Assembly (NCBI GenBank): GCA_910583675.1
Contig: CAJTYH010000025.1
Span: 1 to 46,382, forward strand
DNA length: 46,382 nucleotides
DNA from: an uncultured Muribaculaceae bacterium
GTDB lineage: Bacteria > Bacteroidota > Bacteroidia > Bacteroidales > Muribaculaceae
Direction of reading: 5' to 3'
Numbering within the stretch: the first letter of the stretch is position 1; each line of letters starts with the position of its first letter. Under the pieces are notes generated by a model, which was not told the origin of the DNA, did no database searches, and saw only the letters and a list, made by a program, of their open reading frames with translations. This document shows, one piece after another, positions 18,601 to 26,277 of this stretch. The position numbers and the translations under genes are program-made.

Positions 18601-19706
18601 GCATCGCTCCCGAGGAGAAAGAAAATATCTTCAAGAAATATTATCAGACGCGTCGTGGTTACAATGCCGACAGCCACGGGTGGGGGATCGGATTGGCGAC
18701 GGTGCGCAAGCTTGTGGAGATTCATCGCGGCAGCATAGAGGTGGAGAGCAAGATGGGTGAAGGAAGTGTGTTCCGTGTGCGTCTGCTGGTATCTCCCGAT
18801 GCCTTTGATTCCCGGTGCTATATCAACTTCGCATCAGACAGCAACCCGCGTCCGAGTTACCGTATGGCAGTTTCTGAAGGGCTACAGCCTCCCGTAGTGC
18901 CGGAATATGCGAAGAAGGAAGATCGGATGAGCATACTCATAGTAGAGGACAACAAGGAACTGCTCTCTTTCCTTAGCGAGACCTTCAACCGCACTTACAA
19001 CGTCTATACGGCAACGAACGGTGTGGAGGCGCTTAAGATAACGGCAGAGCATCCGGTGGACATAGTGGTGTCCGACGTGATGATGCCGGAGATGGACGGC
19101 ATAGAGCTGTGCAACCGTCTTAAGAACGATCTATCCACTTCCCATATCCCGGTGATCCTGCTCACCGCGAAGAACGACGAGCAGAGTACCGTGCTCGGCT
19201 TCGAGAGCGGCGCCGAGGCATATGTGGTCAAGCCGTTTGATCCGCAGATACTGGAGTTGCGTGTAAAGAACATACTCCGTGCACGTAGAAAATTCATAAA
19301 GTCAATCATAGAGGCGTCAGAACCGATAGAAGAAACAACAGAAGAAATGCCTACCTTTAACAAGTTCGACAAGGATTTCCTTGTCAGGATCAATGCACTC
19401 ATAGAGGAGAACATAGACAATTCGCAATTCTCCATAGCCGATATTACCAAGGAGTTCGGCATCAGCCGCTCGCTGTTGCACATAAAGATGAAATCCTTTG
19501 CCAACACATCTATGACGGACTATATCCGTCGGCGCAGGATGGCTCGCGCATGCGAGTTGATGAGGCAGGGATACAATGTTAGCGAGACGGCATACCGCAC
19601 CGGCTACTCCGACCCGAACTACTTTACAAAGGTCTTCAAGAAGGAGTTCGGCCGCACTCCCAGTGAGTTCATCGCGGATCTTGGTGGCGGTGAGGCAAAG
19701 CGCTGA
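15615..19706 (+). CDS. Hybrid two-component system sensor/regulator (HTCS)
   Basis: This 1363-aa protein senses a glycan fragment in the periplasm and activates transcription in one polypeptide. A signal sequence (MIRKLILCLICCIF) precedes a periplasmic double propeller with Reg_prop repeats (GRLWIGTRNGLASYDG, GTVWIGTENGF, GRIWLGTERGINIID) and a Y_Y_Y domain (FYQVKVEGIDREWRDV). A membrane helix lies near residues 781-805. The kinase core has the H-box FTNISHELKTPL (His near 839), an N-box (NNLLSNAVKYTP) and glycine boxes (DTGIGIAPEE, GWGIGLATVRKL). The receiver starts at SILIVEDNKELL, with the phospho-acceptor Asp in VVSDVMMPEMDG (near 1152). An AraC-type HTH ends the protein (RRMARACELMR, GYSDPNYFTKVFKKEFGRTP). 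I chose the ATG at 15615 over the GTG one codon earlier. It most likely controls this locus. Confidence 0.96.
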   Translation: MIRKLILCLICCIFATAAVHGTAMADSFHFTHFKSADGLPHQQIQAMAFDHDGRLWIGTRNGLASYDGYGFTTYYHNPGDGSSLPHNFVLSLFVDSRGTVWIGTENGFCRYLPATDSFEKIKLEERRIFCICETHEGNIVCGGGRLHIGDAVTGEFRYMPRQKESDVRGMAVSPDNRVFITTDDAVTYYDSRMQSSTQVDLGLFSSSLHGTDGIAPLIFDSRGRMWVSLNGNGVMCLDLGTGDRSRYDNSMLTSGTVRAIAEDAHGRIWLGTERGINIIDPVSGMVTKVMQDLVNPTKLNDNAIYCIVPDANNNIWIGTYFGGINLLTDNHNQFSWTAPGYDSRSLRGKAIRRIVEPEKGELWLASEDGGINILDMETGNVRIFDLIPDIGPNVHELFFDDVSGDMWIGTFLNGLYRHNMRTHSTRHYMAGQTGLKSTSIFAIVKQKNPDGEGSRLWIGTTQGLRYYDPLSDTFGKIGHSVLDNDFIYSILVDRKGDLWVGTVNFGLYRLDRTTGDVSGWSEADPSDPDGFHDHYITTLLEDNEGRVFVGTNNGGLYYFEPDKLQEVKRLGEGGATFGTVCALTTDRNGKIWMSTSNGLFSIDPKTLHLHHYTVADGLPENQFNFNSALEASDGKMYFGTVNGLVSFLPDLTKKDGKPHNVHFTDLFINGKEATARASSSPIATTLRFTDVLNLDFDQSRQFGIGYGVIDTERAASTFYQVKVEGIDREWRDVGKLRRFTAMELAPGTYRLNVRASSNPEAWDNAPVRTLTIRISPPFYRSAWAYLLYLLVIGAIAYFGYRLFNIRMREKQSVRLAQIDKDKSDELNREKMEFFTNISHELKTPLSLILAPLKYLDQHQELTPDSQKRLAVAIANTNKMVGLIDELVTFNRVESGNFQLYLQKGNPLTYIEKVARFFYEAAEERHVSLRIYTENNGEEVWYSTTYVERILNNLLSNAVKYTPAGGEIDVRASIVEENSDGGDQIYLTFEVRDTGIGIAPEEKENIFKKYYQTRRGYNADSHGWGIGLATVRKLVEIHRGSIEVESKMGEGSVFRVRLLVSPDAFDSRCYINFASDSNPRPSYRMAVSEGLQPPVVPEYAKKEDRMSILIVEDNKELLSFLSETFNRTYNVYTATNGVEALKITAEHPVDIVVSDVMMPEMDGIELCNRLKNDLSTSHIPVILLTAKNDEQSTVLGFESGAEAYVVKPFDPQILELRVKNILRARRKFIKSIIEASEPIEETTEEMPTFNKFDKDFLVRINALIEENIDNSQFSIADITKEFGISRSLLHIKMKSFANTSMTDYIRRRRMARACELMRQGYNVSETAYRTGYSDPNYFTKVFKKEFGRTPSEFIADLGGGEAKR

Positions 19707-19738
19707 GTTGCAGTTCCGGTTGAATTTTCTTACCTTTG
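19707..19738 (+). promoter_or_regulatory. Putative promoter for the GH127-like gene
   Basis: TACCTTTG at 19731-19738 matches the TAnnTTTG -7 element. GTTG at 19707-19710, 20 bases upstream, fits the TTTG-type -33 element. It overlaps the end of the regulator gene and would give a leader of about 20-25 bases before the ATG at 19767. Confidence 0.65.
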
Positions 19739-19766
19739 CAGGTATATAGTATTCAACTTATAAACC

Positions 19767-21794
19767 ATGAAATATCTGTTATCTTGCGCAGCCTCGGGGC
19801 TGCTGTTGCTGGCCGCATCGTGCGGTGGCAACTCCGGCTTCAAGGCCGAGACAGTAGACCGGCCTTTCATGCCGGAAGTAAGTGACAGCCCGGCTCTGCG
19901 TCCGTTGGCACTTGAGAAGCTCCCTGTGGGAGCCATAAAGCCGGAGGGATGGTTGCTTAAGCAGCTTGAACTGCAGCGTGACGGACTGAACGGCCATCTC
20001 GGCGAGATCAGCGCTTGGCTTGACCGCAACAACAATGCGTGGCTTGTGGAGGGGGGCGACCGCGGATGGGAGGAAGTTCCCTATTGGTTGCGTGGCTACA
20101 GCCACCTGGCATACCTGCTCAACGACCCGGAGATGATCAAGGAGTCGCAATTCTGGATCGATGCCGTGCTCGCATCACAGAAGGAGAACGGTTATTTCGG
20201 CCCTGTCAACGAGCGAAACGGCAAGCCTGAGGTGTGGGCGCAGATGATCATGCTCTGGATTCTTCAGAACTATTACGAATTTACAGCCGACGAGCGTGTG
20301 CTCCCCTTCATGAAGCGTTATTTCGAATGGGAGATGGCTCAGGCCGACGAGAATTTCCTTGAGGACTATTGGGAAAACTGTCGTGGGGGCGACAATATGT
20401 GGAGCGTCGTATGGTATTACGGCAAGACAGGCGATGCATCGGTGCTTCCTCTGATAGAGAAGATACACCGCAACAATGCCGACTGCACCAATCCCGCACG
20501 CCTTCCCAACTGGCACAACGTGAACATCGCGCAGTATTTCCGTGAACCGGCGGAAATGTACCTCCTCAACGGTGATTCCGCGATGCTTGCCGCCACATAT
20601 AACGTGCACGACCTCATCCGCCGCACCTATGGACAGGTGCCCGGCGGGATGTTCGGTGCCGACGAGAATGCACGCATCGGCTACATAGATCCGCGTCAGG
20701 GAACCGAGACCTGCGGCTTTGCCGAGCAGCTGCTTTCCGACGGGGTCATGCTCGGCATAACCGCCGATCCCCTCTGGGCTGAGAACATGGAGGATGTGGC
20801 GTTCAATTCATTCCCCGCCTCGATGATGCCCGACTTGACCGCCCTGCGTTATATCACATCTCCAAACCAGACGGTGAGTGATTCCAAGAACCATCACCCC
20901 GGCATTGACAACCGCGGGCCGTTCCTTAACATGAATCCGTTCAGTTCGCGTTGCTGCCAGCACAACCACGGACTTGGCTGGCCGTCGTTCACCCAGGCTC
21001 TTGCCTTCACCACCAATGACCATGGTGTGGCCTATGCCGTATATGCGCCCAACGAAGCTACAGTGACAGTTGCCGACGGCAAGAAAGTGACGATAGCAGA
21101 GGAGACCAACTATCCCTTCAGCGATACGATCCGCTTTGTCGTGGCCGCTCAGGAAAAGGCCGAATTCCCGATGTATTTCCGCATACCCGCATGGGCGAAG
21201 GGTGCCAAGGCATATGTAAACGGCAAGTCCGTGGGCACTCCCGAAGCCGGCACCTATCTGCGTATAGACGGCGAGTGGGCCGATGCCGATGAGGTGGAAC
21301 TGATCTTCCCTATGGAACTGACACTGCGTCGCTGGCCTACCAACCGCAACAGCGCTTCCGTAAACTACGGCCCCCTTACTCTCTCGCTTAAGATAGACGA
21401 ACGCTATGAGAAGGTTAACTCGGCAGAGATGGCCATAGGCGATTCACGCTGGCAGGAGGGTGCCGATCCGCAAAAATGGCCTACATATGAGATTTATGCG
21501 GAATCTCCCTGGAACTACTCTCTGATCCTTCCAGAAAGCAATCCATTCGCCGATTTCAAGGTGACACGCCTTCCCTGGCCGGCTGACAACCAGCCCTTCA
21601 CCCTGCAGGGTGTGCCCCTGGAGGTAAAAGCCACAGGGCGCTTGGTTCCGTCATGGGGCTTTGACGAGACAGGGCTGACAGGTGTACTTCCACGCGAGGA
21701 TGCTCCCCGTGCCGCTGAGATCAACGAGATAACCCTTGTTCCCATGGGTGCAGCACGTCTGCGCGTATCGTCGTTCCCCACCTCAGACAAATAA
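19767..21794 (+). CDS. GH127/GH146-like beta-L-arabinofuranosidase lipoprotein
   Basis: The 675-aa protein belongs to the DUF1680 family, whose characterised members release beta-L-arabinofuranose using a zinc-bound cysteine nucleophile. The signal peptide ends in the lipobox LAASC (Cys19). The (alpha/alpha)6-barrel is seen in EVPYWLRGYSHLAYLL, QKENGYFGPV and WSVVWYYGKTG. The catalytic zinc site is intact: Glu314-Thr-Cys316 (in GTETCGF) and Cys396-Cys397 (in SSRCCQHN), matching the E-x-C and C-C motifs of Bifidobacterium HypBA1. The C-terminal beta-sandwich domains (MYFRIPAWAKGAKAYVNGKSV, WPTNRNSASVNYGPLTLSL) complete the family architecture. It has its own promoter and terminator but follows the locus regulator by 60 bp. 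Fine specificity (GH127, GH146 or a related DUF1680 family) cannot be fixed from sequence alone. Confidence 0.88.
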   Translation: MKYLLSCAASGLLLLAASCGGNSGFKAETVDRPFMPEVSDSPALRPLALEKLPVGAIKPEGWLLKQLELQRDGLNGHLGEISAWLDRNNNAWLVEGGDRGWEEVPYWLRGYSHLAYLLNDPEMIKESQFWIDAVLASQKENGYFGPVNERNGKPEVWAQMIMLWILQNYYEFTADERVLPFMKRYFEWEMAQADENFLEDYWENCRGGDNMWSVVWYYGKTGDASVLPLIEKIHRNNADCTNPARLPNWHNVNIAQYFREPAEMYLLNGDSAMLAATYNVHDLIRRTYGQVPGGMFGADENARIGYIDPRQGTETCGFAEQLLSDGVMLGITADPLWAENMEDVAFNSFPASMMPDLTALRYITSPNQTVSDSKNHHPGIDNRGPFLNMNPFSSRCCQHNHGLGWPSFTQALAFTTNDHGVAYAVYAPNEATVTVADGKKVTIAEETNYPFSDTIRFVVAAQEKAEFPMYFRIPAWAKGAKAYVNGKSVGTPEAGTYLRIDGEWADADEVELIFPMELTLRRWPTNRNSASVNYGPLTLSLKIDERYEKVNSAEMAIGDSRWQEGADPQKWPTYEIYAESPWNYSLILPESNPFADFKVTRLPWPADNQPFTLQGVPLEVKATGRLVPSWGFDETGLTGVLPREDAPRAAEINEITLVPMGAARLRVSSFPTSDK

Positions 21795-21817
21795 ACGATC
21801 CGTCATAACGATCCGTC
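21794..21817 (+). repeat. Short tandem direct repeat, 2 x 11 bp
   Basis: AACGATCCGTC occurs at 21794-21804 and again at 21807-21817, a 13-bp period, immediately after the GH127-like stop codon. Its purpose is unknown; it could be a chance duplication. Confidence 0.5.
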
Positions 21818-21840
21818 CGATCGAAACTTACCGATGATCT

Positions 21841-21883
21841 AACGACACCATGCAAGGGTTACGTCTCTTAGTATGGTGTCGTT
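21841..21883 (+). terminator. Hairpin closing the glycan-use locus
   Basis: Perfect 11-bp inverted repeat: AACGACACCAT at 21841-21851 and ATGGTGTCGTT at 21873-21883, with a 21-base loop. It lies 46 bp after the GH127-like stop. The stem resembles that of the hairpin at 37340-37382, suggesting a shared terminator family in this genome. Confidence 0.65.
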
Positions 21884-21983
21884 GCTGTTGTATACCTATA
21901 AAAAATTTCCTTAATGGCTTAAAATTGGAGTTTTCGGACAGAGAATTGCTCTTTTCGGCAAATGCTGGTTGTCGTGAAAGTGC

Positions 21984-21991
21984 GAACTTTG
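21984..21991 (+). promoter_or_regulatory. Possible -7 element for the efflux operon
   Basis: GAACTTTG at 21984-21991 differs at one position from TAnnTTTG and lies about 37 bases before the ATG at 22028. No convincing -33 element was found at 19-21 bases upstream, so this is tentative. Confidence 0.35.
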
Positions 21992-22027
21992 CAATTCAAA
22001 TCATTATCAGTTTCTTATATAAGGAAA

Positions 22028-23095
22028 ATGGGAAAAATATTGACGATATTCTGCGGGTTGCTCATCCTCTGCGGATGCGCTAAACCCCAGGAAAAAGGCG
22101 CTTTTCGGCATAGCGTATGCGTTACGGAGCCTATACCGGCCGGCAGCGCTGCAAGGAAGACCTATACGGGAATAGTAGAGGAAGCCGACGGTATCAACCT
22201 CGGTTTCAAGACTCCGGGACAACTGAAACGGATCTTGGTGAAGGAGGGTGACTTCGTGCGTACCGGGCAGCTACTTGCCGAGCTTGACGATGCCGATTAC
22301 AGATTGGGGGTGGAGGCGTTGCAGATACAGTATGATCAACTTCATGACGAGGTGGAGCGTGCACGTCGGCTTTTTGAGAAGAAAAGCATGTCGGCCAACG
22401 ATTTTGAGAAGGCATCCGCAGGTTTGCGGCAGTTGGGCGTGCAACTTGAGGTGAACAAGAATAAACTTTCATATACCAAGCTGTATGCGCCGGTATCGGG
22501 ATATGTGCAGAGTGTGAATTTTTCTCCGGCAGAGATGGTAGATGCCGGCACGTCTGTATTCAACCTTCTTGACGTAAGCGGCATGGAGGTGGTGGTCGAC
22601 ATTCCGGCATCGCTCTATTCCCGTGCTGCTGATCTCGTCGGATTCACAGGCCGTGTCTCCCGTAGCAGCGGAGACGGGTGGTTCCCTCTCACGTTCCTCA
22701 GCATAGTGCCGAAGGCCGACGGCAACCAGCTCTATCGTATGCGTCTCGGGGTACCGGCGACAAATGCCAAGTCGCTCACTTCCGGAATGAATATGGAGGT
22801 CGCTGTGGATCTGCGAGGCAAGGATGGAGACGCCAGTATGTTTGAGCTTCCATTATCGGCGCTTTTCCGTGACGCCGACGGCGTTGCTTGTGTATGGGTT
22901 CTGGAAGCAGACTCCACGGTTGTGAAGCGTCCTGTGACCATAGATGCCGCACGTTCGGCGGCATCGGCCATGGTAGCCTCCGGGCTGTCAGGGAATGAGA
23001 AGGTGGTGCGTGCCGGTGTAAACGTGCTGTCAGAGGGAGAAAAGGTGAGGGTTATCGCCGAACCGACCGAAACCAATGTCGGAGGACTTCTATGA
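22028..23095 (+). CDS. RND efflux periplasmic adaptor (membrane fusion protein) lipoprotein
   Basis: The 355-aa adaptor links the inner-membrane pump to the outer-membrane channel. I place the start at the ATG at 22028, preceded by AAGGAA, because it gives a clean lipoprotein signal MGKILTIFCGLLILCGC; the frame is open further upstream (to 21962), but that would add a non-signal extension. After the lipid Cys comes a barrel-sandwich/lipoyl half (GFKTPGQLKRILVKEGDFVRTGQLLAELDD), an alpha-hairpin (residues about 85-150) and the second lipoyl half (KLYAPVSGYVQSVNFSPAEMV). A beta-barrel and membrane-proximal domain follow, with SLTSGMNMEVAVDL and ELPLSALFRDADGVACVWVLE. Its stop overlaps the pump start by 4 bp (ATGA), showing translational coupling. 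The exported compound is unknown. Confidence 0.92.
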   Translation: MGKILTIFCGLLILCGCAKPQEKGAFRHSVCVTEPIPAGSAARKTYTGIVEEADGINLGFKTPGQLKRILVKEGDFVRTGQLLAELDDADYRLGVEALQIQYDQLHDEVERARRLFEKKSMSANDFEKASAGLRQLGVQLEVNKNKLSYTKLYAPVSGYVQSVNFSPAEMVDAGTSVFNLLDVSGMEVVVDIPASLYSRAADLVGFTGRVSRSSGDGWFPLTFLSIVPKADGNQLYRMRLGVPATNAKSLTSGMNMEVAVDLRGKDGDASMFELPLSALFRDADGVACVWVLEADSTVVKRPVTIDAARSAASAMVASGLSGNEKVVRAGVNVLSEGEKVRVIAEPTETNVGGLL

Positions 23096-26000
23096 CACGC
23101 ATAGCTGAATTTTTCATGCGGCGCCGTACGCTGTTCTGGTCGCTGATGGCGGGAATCATACTTGCCGGTGTGATAGCATTCCTGTATATGCCCAAGCTGG
23201 AGGATCCGGCGGTGCCGGTAAAGCAGGCCATGGTTGTGGTTCCATATCCCGGTGCCTCCGCACACGAGGTGGAACTGAACGTTGCCCAGATGATGGAGGA
23301 TGAGCTGCGCACTCTCCCCGACGTGCACAAGATCAAGACCGACTGCCAGCCCGGCATGGCAATGATCACGGTGGAGTTCAAGATGTCAGTGCTCATCAAG
23401 GATCTTGAGCAGCATTTTGACCAGTTGCGCCGTAAGGTCGACGATGTGGCATCGCGTCTCCCGGCCGGTACATATGCGCCTGTGGTGCTTGATGACATGA
23501 TGGATGTCTATGGGATCTTCTATTCGTTGACTGCTCCCGGCTACGACTACCCTGAAATGTACCGTTATGCAAAGTACATAAGGCGCGAACTGCTGTCGGT
23601 GCCCGGTGTAAAACGTGTCTCCATAGCCGGGAATCGCGACGAGGTGGTAAACATCACCCTCCCGAAGGAGGAACTAGCCCGCAACGGATTGATACCGATG
23701 CAGATCATGAGCGCATTGCAATCTGTCGGGAAGCCTGTGGATGCCGGTGCCTACAGGAGCGGAGCCGATGATGTGCAACTGAGGGTGGATGCACCTGTGA
23801 ACAATGAAGCGGAACTTCGCGATCTGACAGTGTCCACCCCGACCGGTAAACTGGTGCGTCTCGGAGACATTGCCCGGATAGAGCGCGGTCTCGCCGATCC
23901 GCAGCGCAACGGATTTTTCGTCAACGGGCAGCCGGCTCTGGCTATATGCGTGGCCATGGAGACCGATGCCATAGTGCCGGATGTGGGAAAGGCTGTGGAC
24001 GAGAGACTTGCTGAAGTGATGAAGACCGTTCCAGCCGGAATGGTAACCGACAAGATATTCTTTCAGCCCGACAAGGTGAGTGATGCCATTTCGTCGTTTA
24101 TGTGGAATCTGCTTGCCTCAGTGGTCATAGTCATATTGGTGCTGGTGTTTACCATGGGCTTCCGCAGCGGTGTGATAATCGGTTTCGGATTGGTACTTAC
24201 CATTGCCGTCTCGTTCCCTATATTGCTCCAGTGCGGCACCACGTTGCAGCGAATCTCGCTTGGTGCCTTTATTGTGGCCATGGGTATGCTTGTAGACAAT
24301 GCCGTTGTGATAATGGACGGCATATTGGTGGATCGCAAGCGGGGTCTGGCTCCGGAGCGGTACCTGTATGACATAGGGAAACGCACCGCCATGCCGCTGC
24401 TTGGTGCCACGGTGATCGCCGCCGCCACTTTCATAGGCATATATCTATCACCCGATTCAGCCGGCGAATATGCCGGTGACCTTTTTCTTGTCCTTTGTGT
24501 GAGCTTGCTTGCGAGCTGGGTGCTTGCCCTTGTGCAGGTGCCTGTCTGTGCTGCCGCATGGTTAGGAAATAAAGAAATAAAGAAATTAAGAAATGAGAAT
24601 ATAGGGGATAGTCCCGGCATGGTGCAGGAGCCTGTGATGAATTCCCCGGCTCATAGGTTCGTGCGTCGTTCGGTGGGCGGATTGATCCGCGACAAGTGGG
24701 TTACGGTCGCCCTTTCGGTTGTATTGCTGGCGGTCTGTGTGGTGGGCATGACGAAGGTTAAGAATCTTTTCTTCCCCGATTTCGACTACAAGCAGTTCGT
24801 GGTGGAATGCTACTTCCCCCCTCAGACCTCTCCGGTTCATGTCAAGGAACAGATGCTCGGCATGTCGGCGCGATTGCGCGAGAATCCTGCCGTGGAGCGC
24901 GTGGCCATGAGTATGGGAGCGGCTCCGGCACGCTATTGCCTTGTGCGCCCAATGTCTTCAGGAGGCGACAATTACGGTGAGCTGATAGTGGATTGTGACA
25001 GCTATAAGACTGTCATAGAACAGATACCTGATATCCTTCATGAACTGCGTGAGGAATATCCCGATGCTTATGTGCGCGTAAGGAAATACAATTTCTCGAT
25101 AGCCACCACCCATACGGTTGAGGTGGAGTTCGCCGGCCCGGATCCTGCGGTTTTGAAGCGTCTTTCCTCCCAGGCAGAGGAGATCATGCGCGATTGCCCC
25201 TATGTCGACCCGTATTCCGTACAGGACAACTGGTATCCTACTGCCAAAAGGCTTGTCGCCGGATATGACCATCCGTCGGGTGTGCGTGCCGGGATTAGTC
25301 GTGGCGATGTAGGCAACGCGCTACAGGCGGCTACTGACGGGATGACCGTAGGTGTAATGCCCGATCAGGACAAGATGCTGATGGTGAACCTCAAAGTGCG
25401 CAACGCCGATGGTTCGAGGATACCCGATCTGGAGGATATACCTGTCTGGAGCATGACCAATATGCGCCTTGACGACGGCGCAATCGCCGATGCCATGTCC
25501 GGTGGCAATCCCGAGGGCTTGGCGGACAGGATGTTCCGTACTGTGCCTCTGAGCAGCGTGACGGACGGTGTCAGGCTCGGATGGGAAGAAAACATGGTGC
25601 GCCGTCTCAACGGCCGACGTGTGATAGAGGCCGAATGCGATCCCAATCCCATGCTGCCGGATGCTACCCCGGCCAAGGTGGTGGAGAGCATAAGGAGACA
25701 GATAGAGGCCATAGAGCTGCCCGACGGATATTCCATGCGTTGGGTAGGGGAAGGTGAATTGCAGGGTGACGCGATGAAGAACCTCATGAAGTATATGCCC
25801 ATTACGGTGTTCATAATACTTATGATCCTGCTGATGCTCTTCAACAGTTGGAAAAAACTGTGGCTGATCCTGTTGTGCCTGCCGTTCGTGTTCATCGGGA
25901 TAACGCCGGCTCTGCTTTTCACCGGTACGCCGTTCACGTTCATGGCAATTATCGGGCTTATGGGTCTAATGGGCATGATGGTGAAGAATTCCATAGTGCT

Positions 26001-26277
26001 TGTGGACGAGATCAACAGGCAGCAGACCGAGGAGGGACGCGAACCTTACCATGCCGTGGTGGAGGCTACGGTGAGCCGTGTGCGCCCGGTGTTGATGGCA
26101 TCACTTACCACTATCGTCGGTATGATCCCGCTGTTGGGCGATCCGATGTACGGCTCCCTGGCGCTTACTATCATGGGTGGCCTTACCGCAGGGACGGTGA
26201 TCACCCTCATGCTTCTGCCGCTGTTTTACACAGCTATATTCCATATACGTAAACCTGTGATTGACAATGAAAATTAG
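23092..26277 (+). CDS. RND-family efflux pump, inner-membrane transporter
   Basis: This 1061-aa proton-driven pump has the duplicated RND architecture: 12 predicted membrane helices and two large periplasmic loops. TM1 is at the N-terminus (TLFWSLMAGIILAGVIAFLYMPKLEDP), and a first helix block includes the TM4 motif GAFIVAMGMLVDNAVVIMDGI, with the conserved Asp pair altered to a single clear Asp. The second block includes TPFTFMAIIGLMGLMGMMVKNSIVLVDEIN and the Arg-rich segment VSRVRPVLMASLTTIVGMIPLL. The start at 23092 overlaps the adaptor stop. Unusually, residues about 491-515, in the cytoplasmic loop between the halves, are encoded by an AT- and purine-rich stretch (GNKEIKKLRNENIG) unlike the flanking codons. 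Members export drugs, bile salts or lipids; no specific substrate can be named. Confidence 0.94.
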   Translation: MTRIAEFFMRRRTLFWSLMAGIILAGVIAFLYMPKLEDPAVPVKQAMVVVPYPGASAHEVELNVAQMMEDELRTLPDVHKIKTDCQPGMAMITVEFKMSVLIKDLEQHFDQLRRKVDDVASRLPAGTYAPVVLDDMMDVYGIFYSLTAPGYDYPEMYRYAKYIRRELLSVPGVKRVSIAGNRDEVVNITLPKEELARNGLIPMQIMSALQSVGKPVDAGAYRSGADDVQLRVDAPVNNEAELRDLTVSTPTGKLVRLGDIARIERGLADPQRNGFFVNGQPALAICVAMETDAIVPDVGKAVDERLAEVMKTVPAGMVTDKIFFQPDKVSDAISSFMWNLLASVVIVILVLVFTMGFRSGVIIGFGLVLTIAVSFPILLQCGTTLQRISLGAFIVAMGMLVDNAVVIMDGILVDRKRGLAPERYLYDIGKRTAMPLLGATVIAAATFIGIYLSPDSAGEYAGDLFLVLCVSLLASWVLALVQVPVCAAAWLGNKEIKKLRNENIGDSPGMVQEPVMNSPAHRFVRRSVGGLIRDKWVTVALSVVLLAVCVVGMTKVKNLFFPDFDYKQFVVECYFPPQTSPVHVKEQMLGMSARLRENPAVERVAMSMGAAPARYCLVRPMSSGGDNYGELIVDCDSYKTVIEQIPDILHELREEYPDAYVRVRKYNFSIATTHTVEVEFAGPDPAVLKRLSSQAEEIMRDCPYVDPYSVQDNWYPTAKRLVAGYDHPSGVRAGISRGDVGNALQAATDGMTVGVMPDQDKMLMVNLKVRNADGSRIPDLEDIPVWSMTNMRLDDGAIADAMSGGNPEGLADRMFRTVPLSSVTDGVRLGWEENMVRRLNGRRVIEAECDPNPMLPDATPAKVVESIRRQIEAIELPDGYSMRWVGEGELQGDAMKNLMKYMPITVFIILMILLMLFNSWKKLWLILLCLPFVFIGITPALLFTGTPFTFMAIIGLMGLMGMMVKNSIVLVDEINRQQTEEGREPYHAVVEATVSRVRPVLMASLTTIVGMIPLLGDPMYGSLALTIMGGLTAGTVITLMLLPLFYTAIFHIRKPVIDNEN
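24565..24612 (+). repeat. AT-rich purine-repeat insert inside the pump gene
   Basis: The stretch contains repeated AGAAATAAAGAAAT-like units and is markedly richer in A than the GC-rich codons around it. It shares the 12-mer AGAAATTAAGAA with the spacer at 27596-27673. The insertion keeps the reading frame and encodes a basic, polar linker. Confidence 0.55.

Noticed and set aside
21962..22027. Upstream start of the efflux adaptor at 21962
   Set aside because: It would bury the lipoprotein signal 22 residues inside the protein; the ATG at 22028 directly precedes a proper signal and lipobox.
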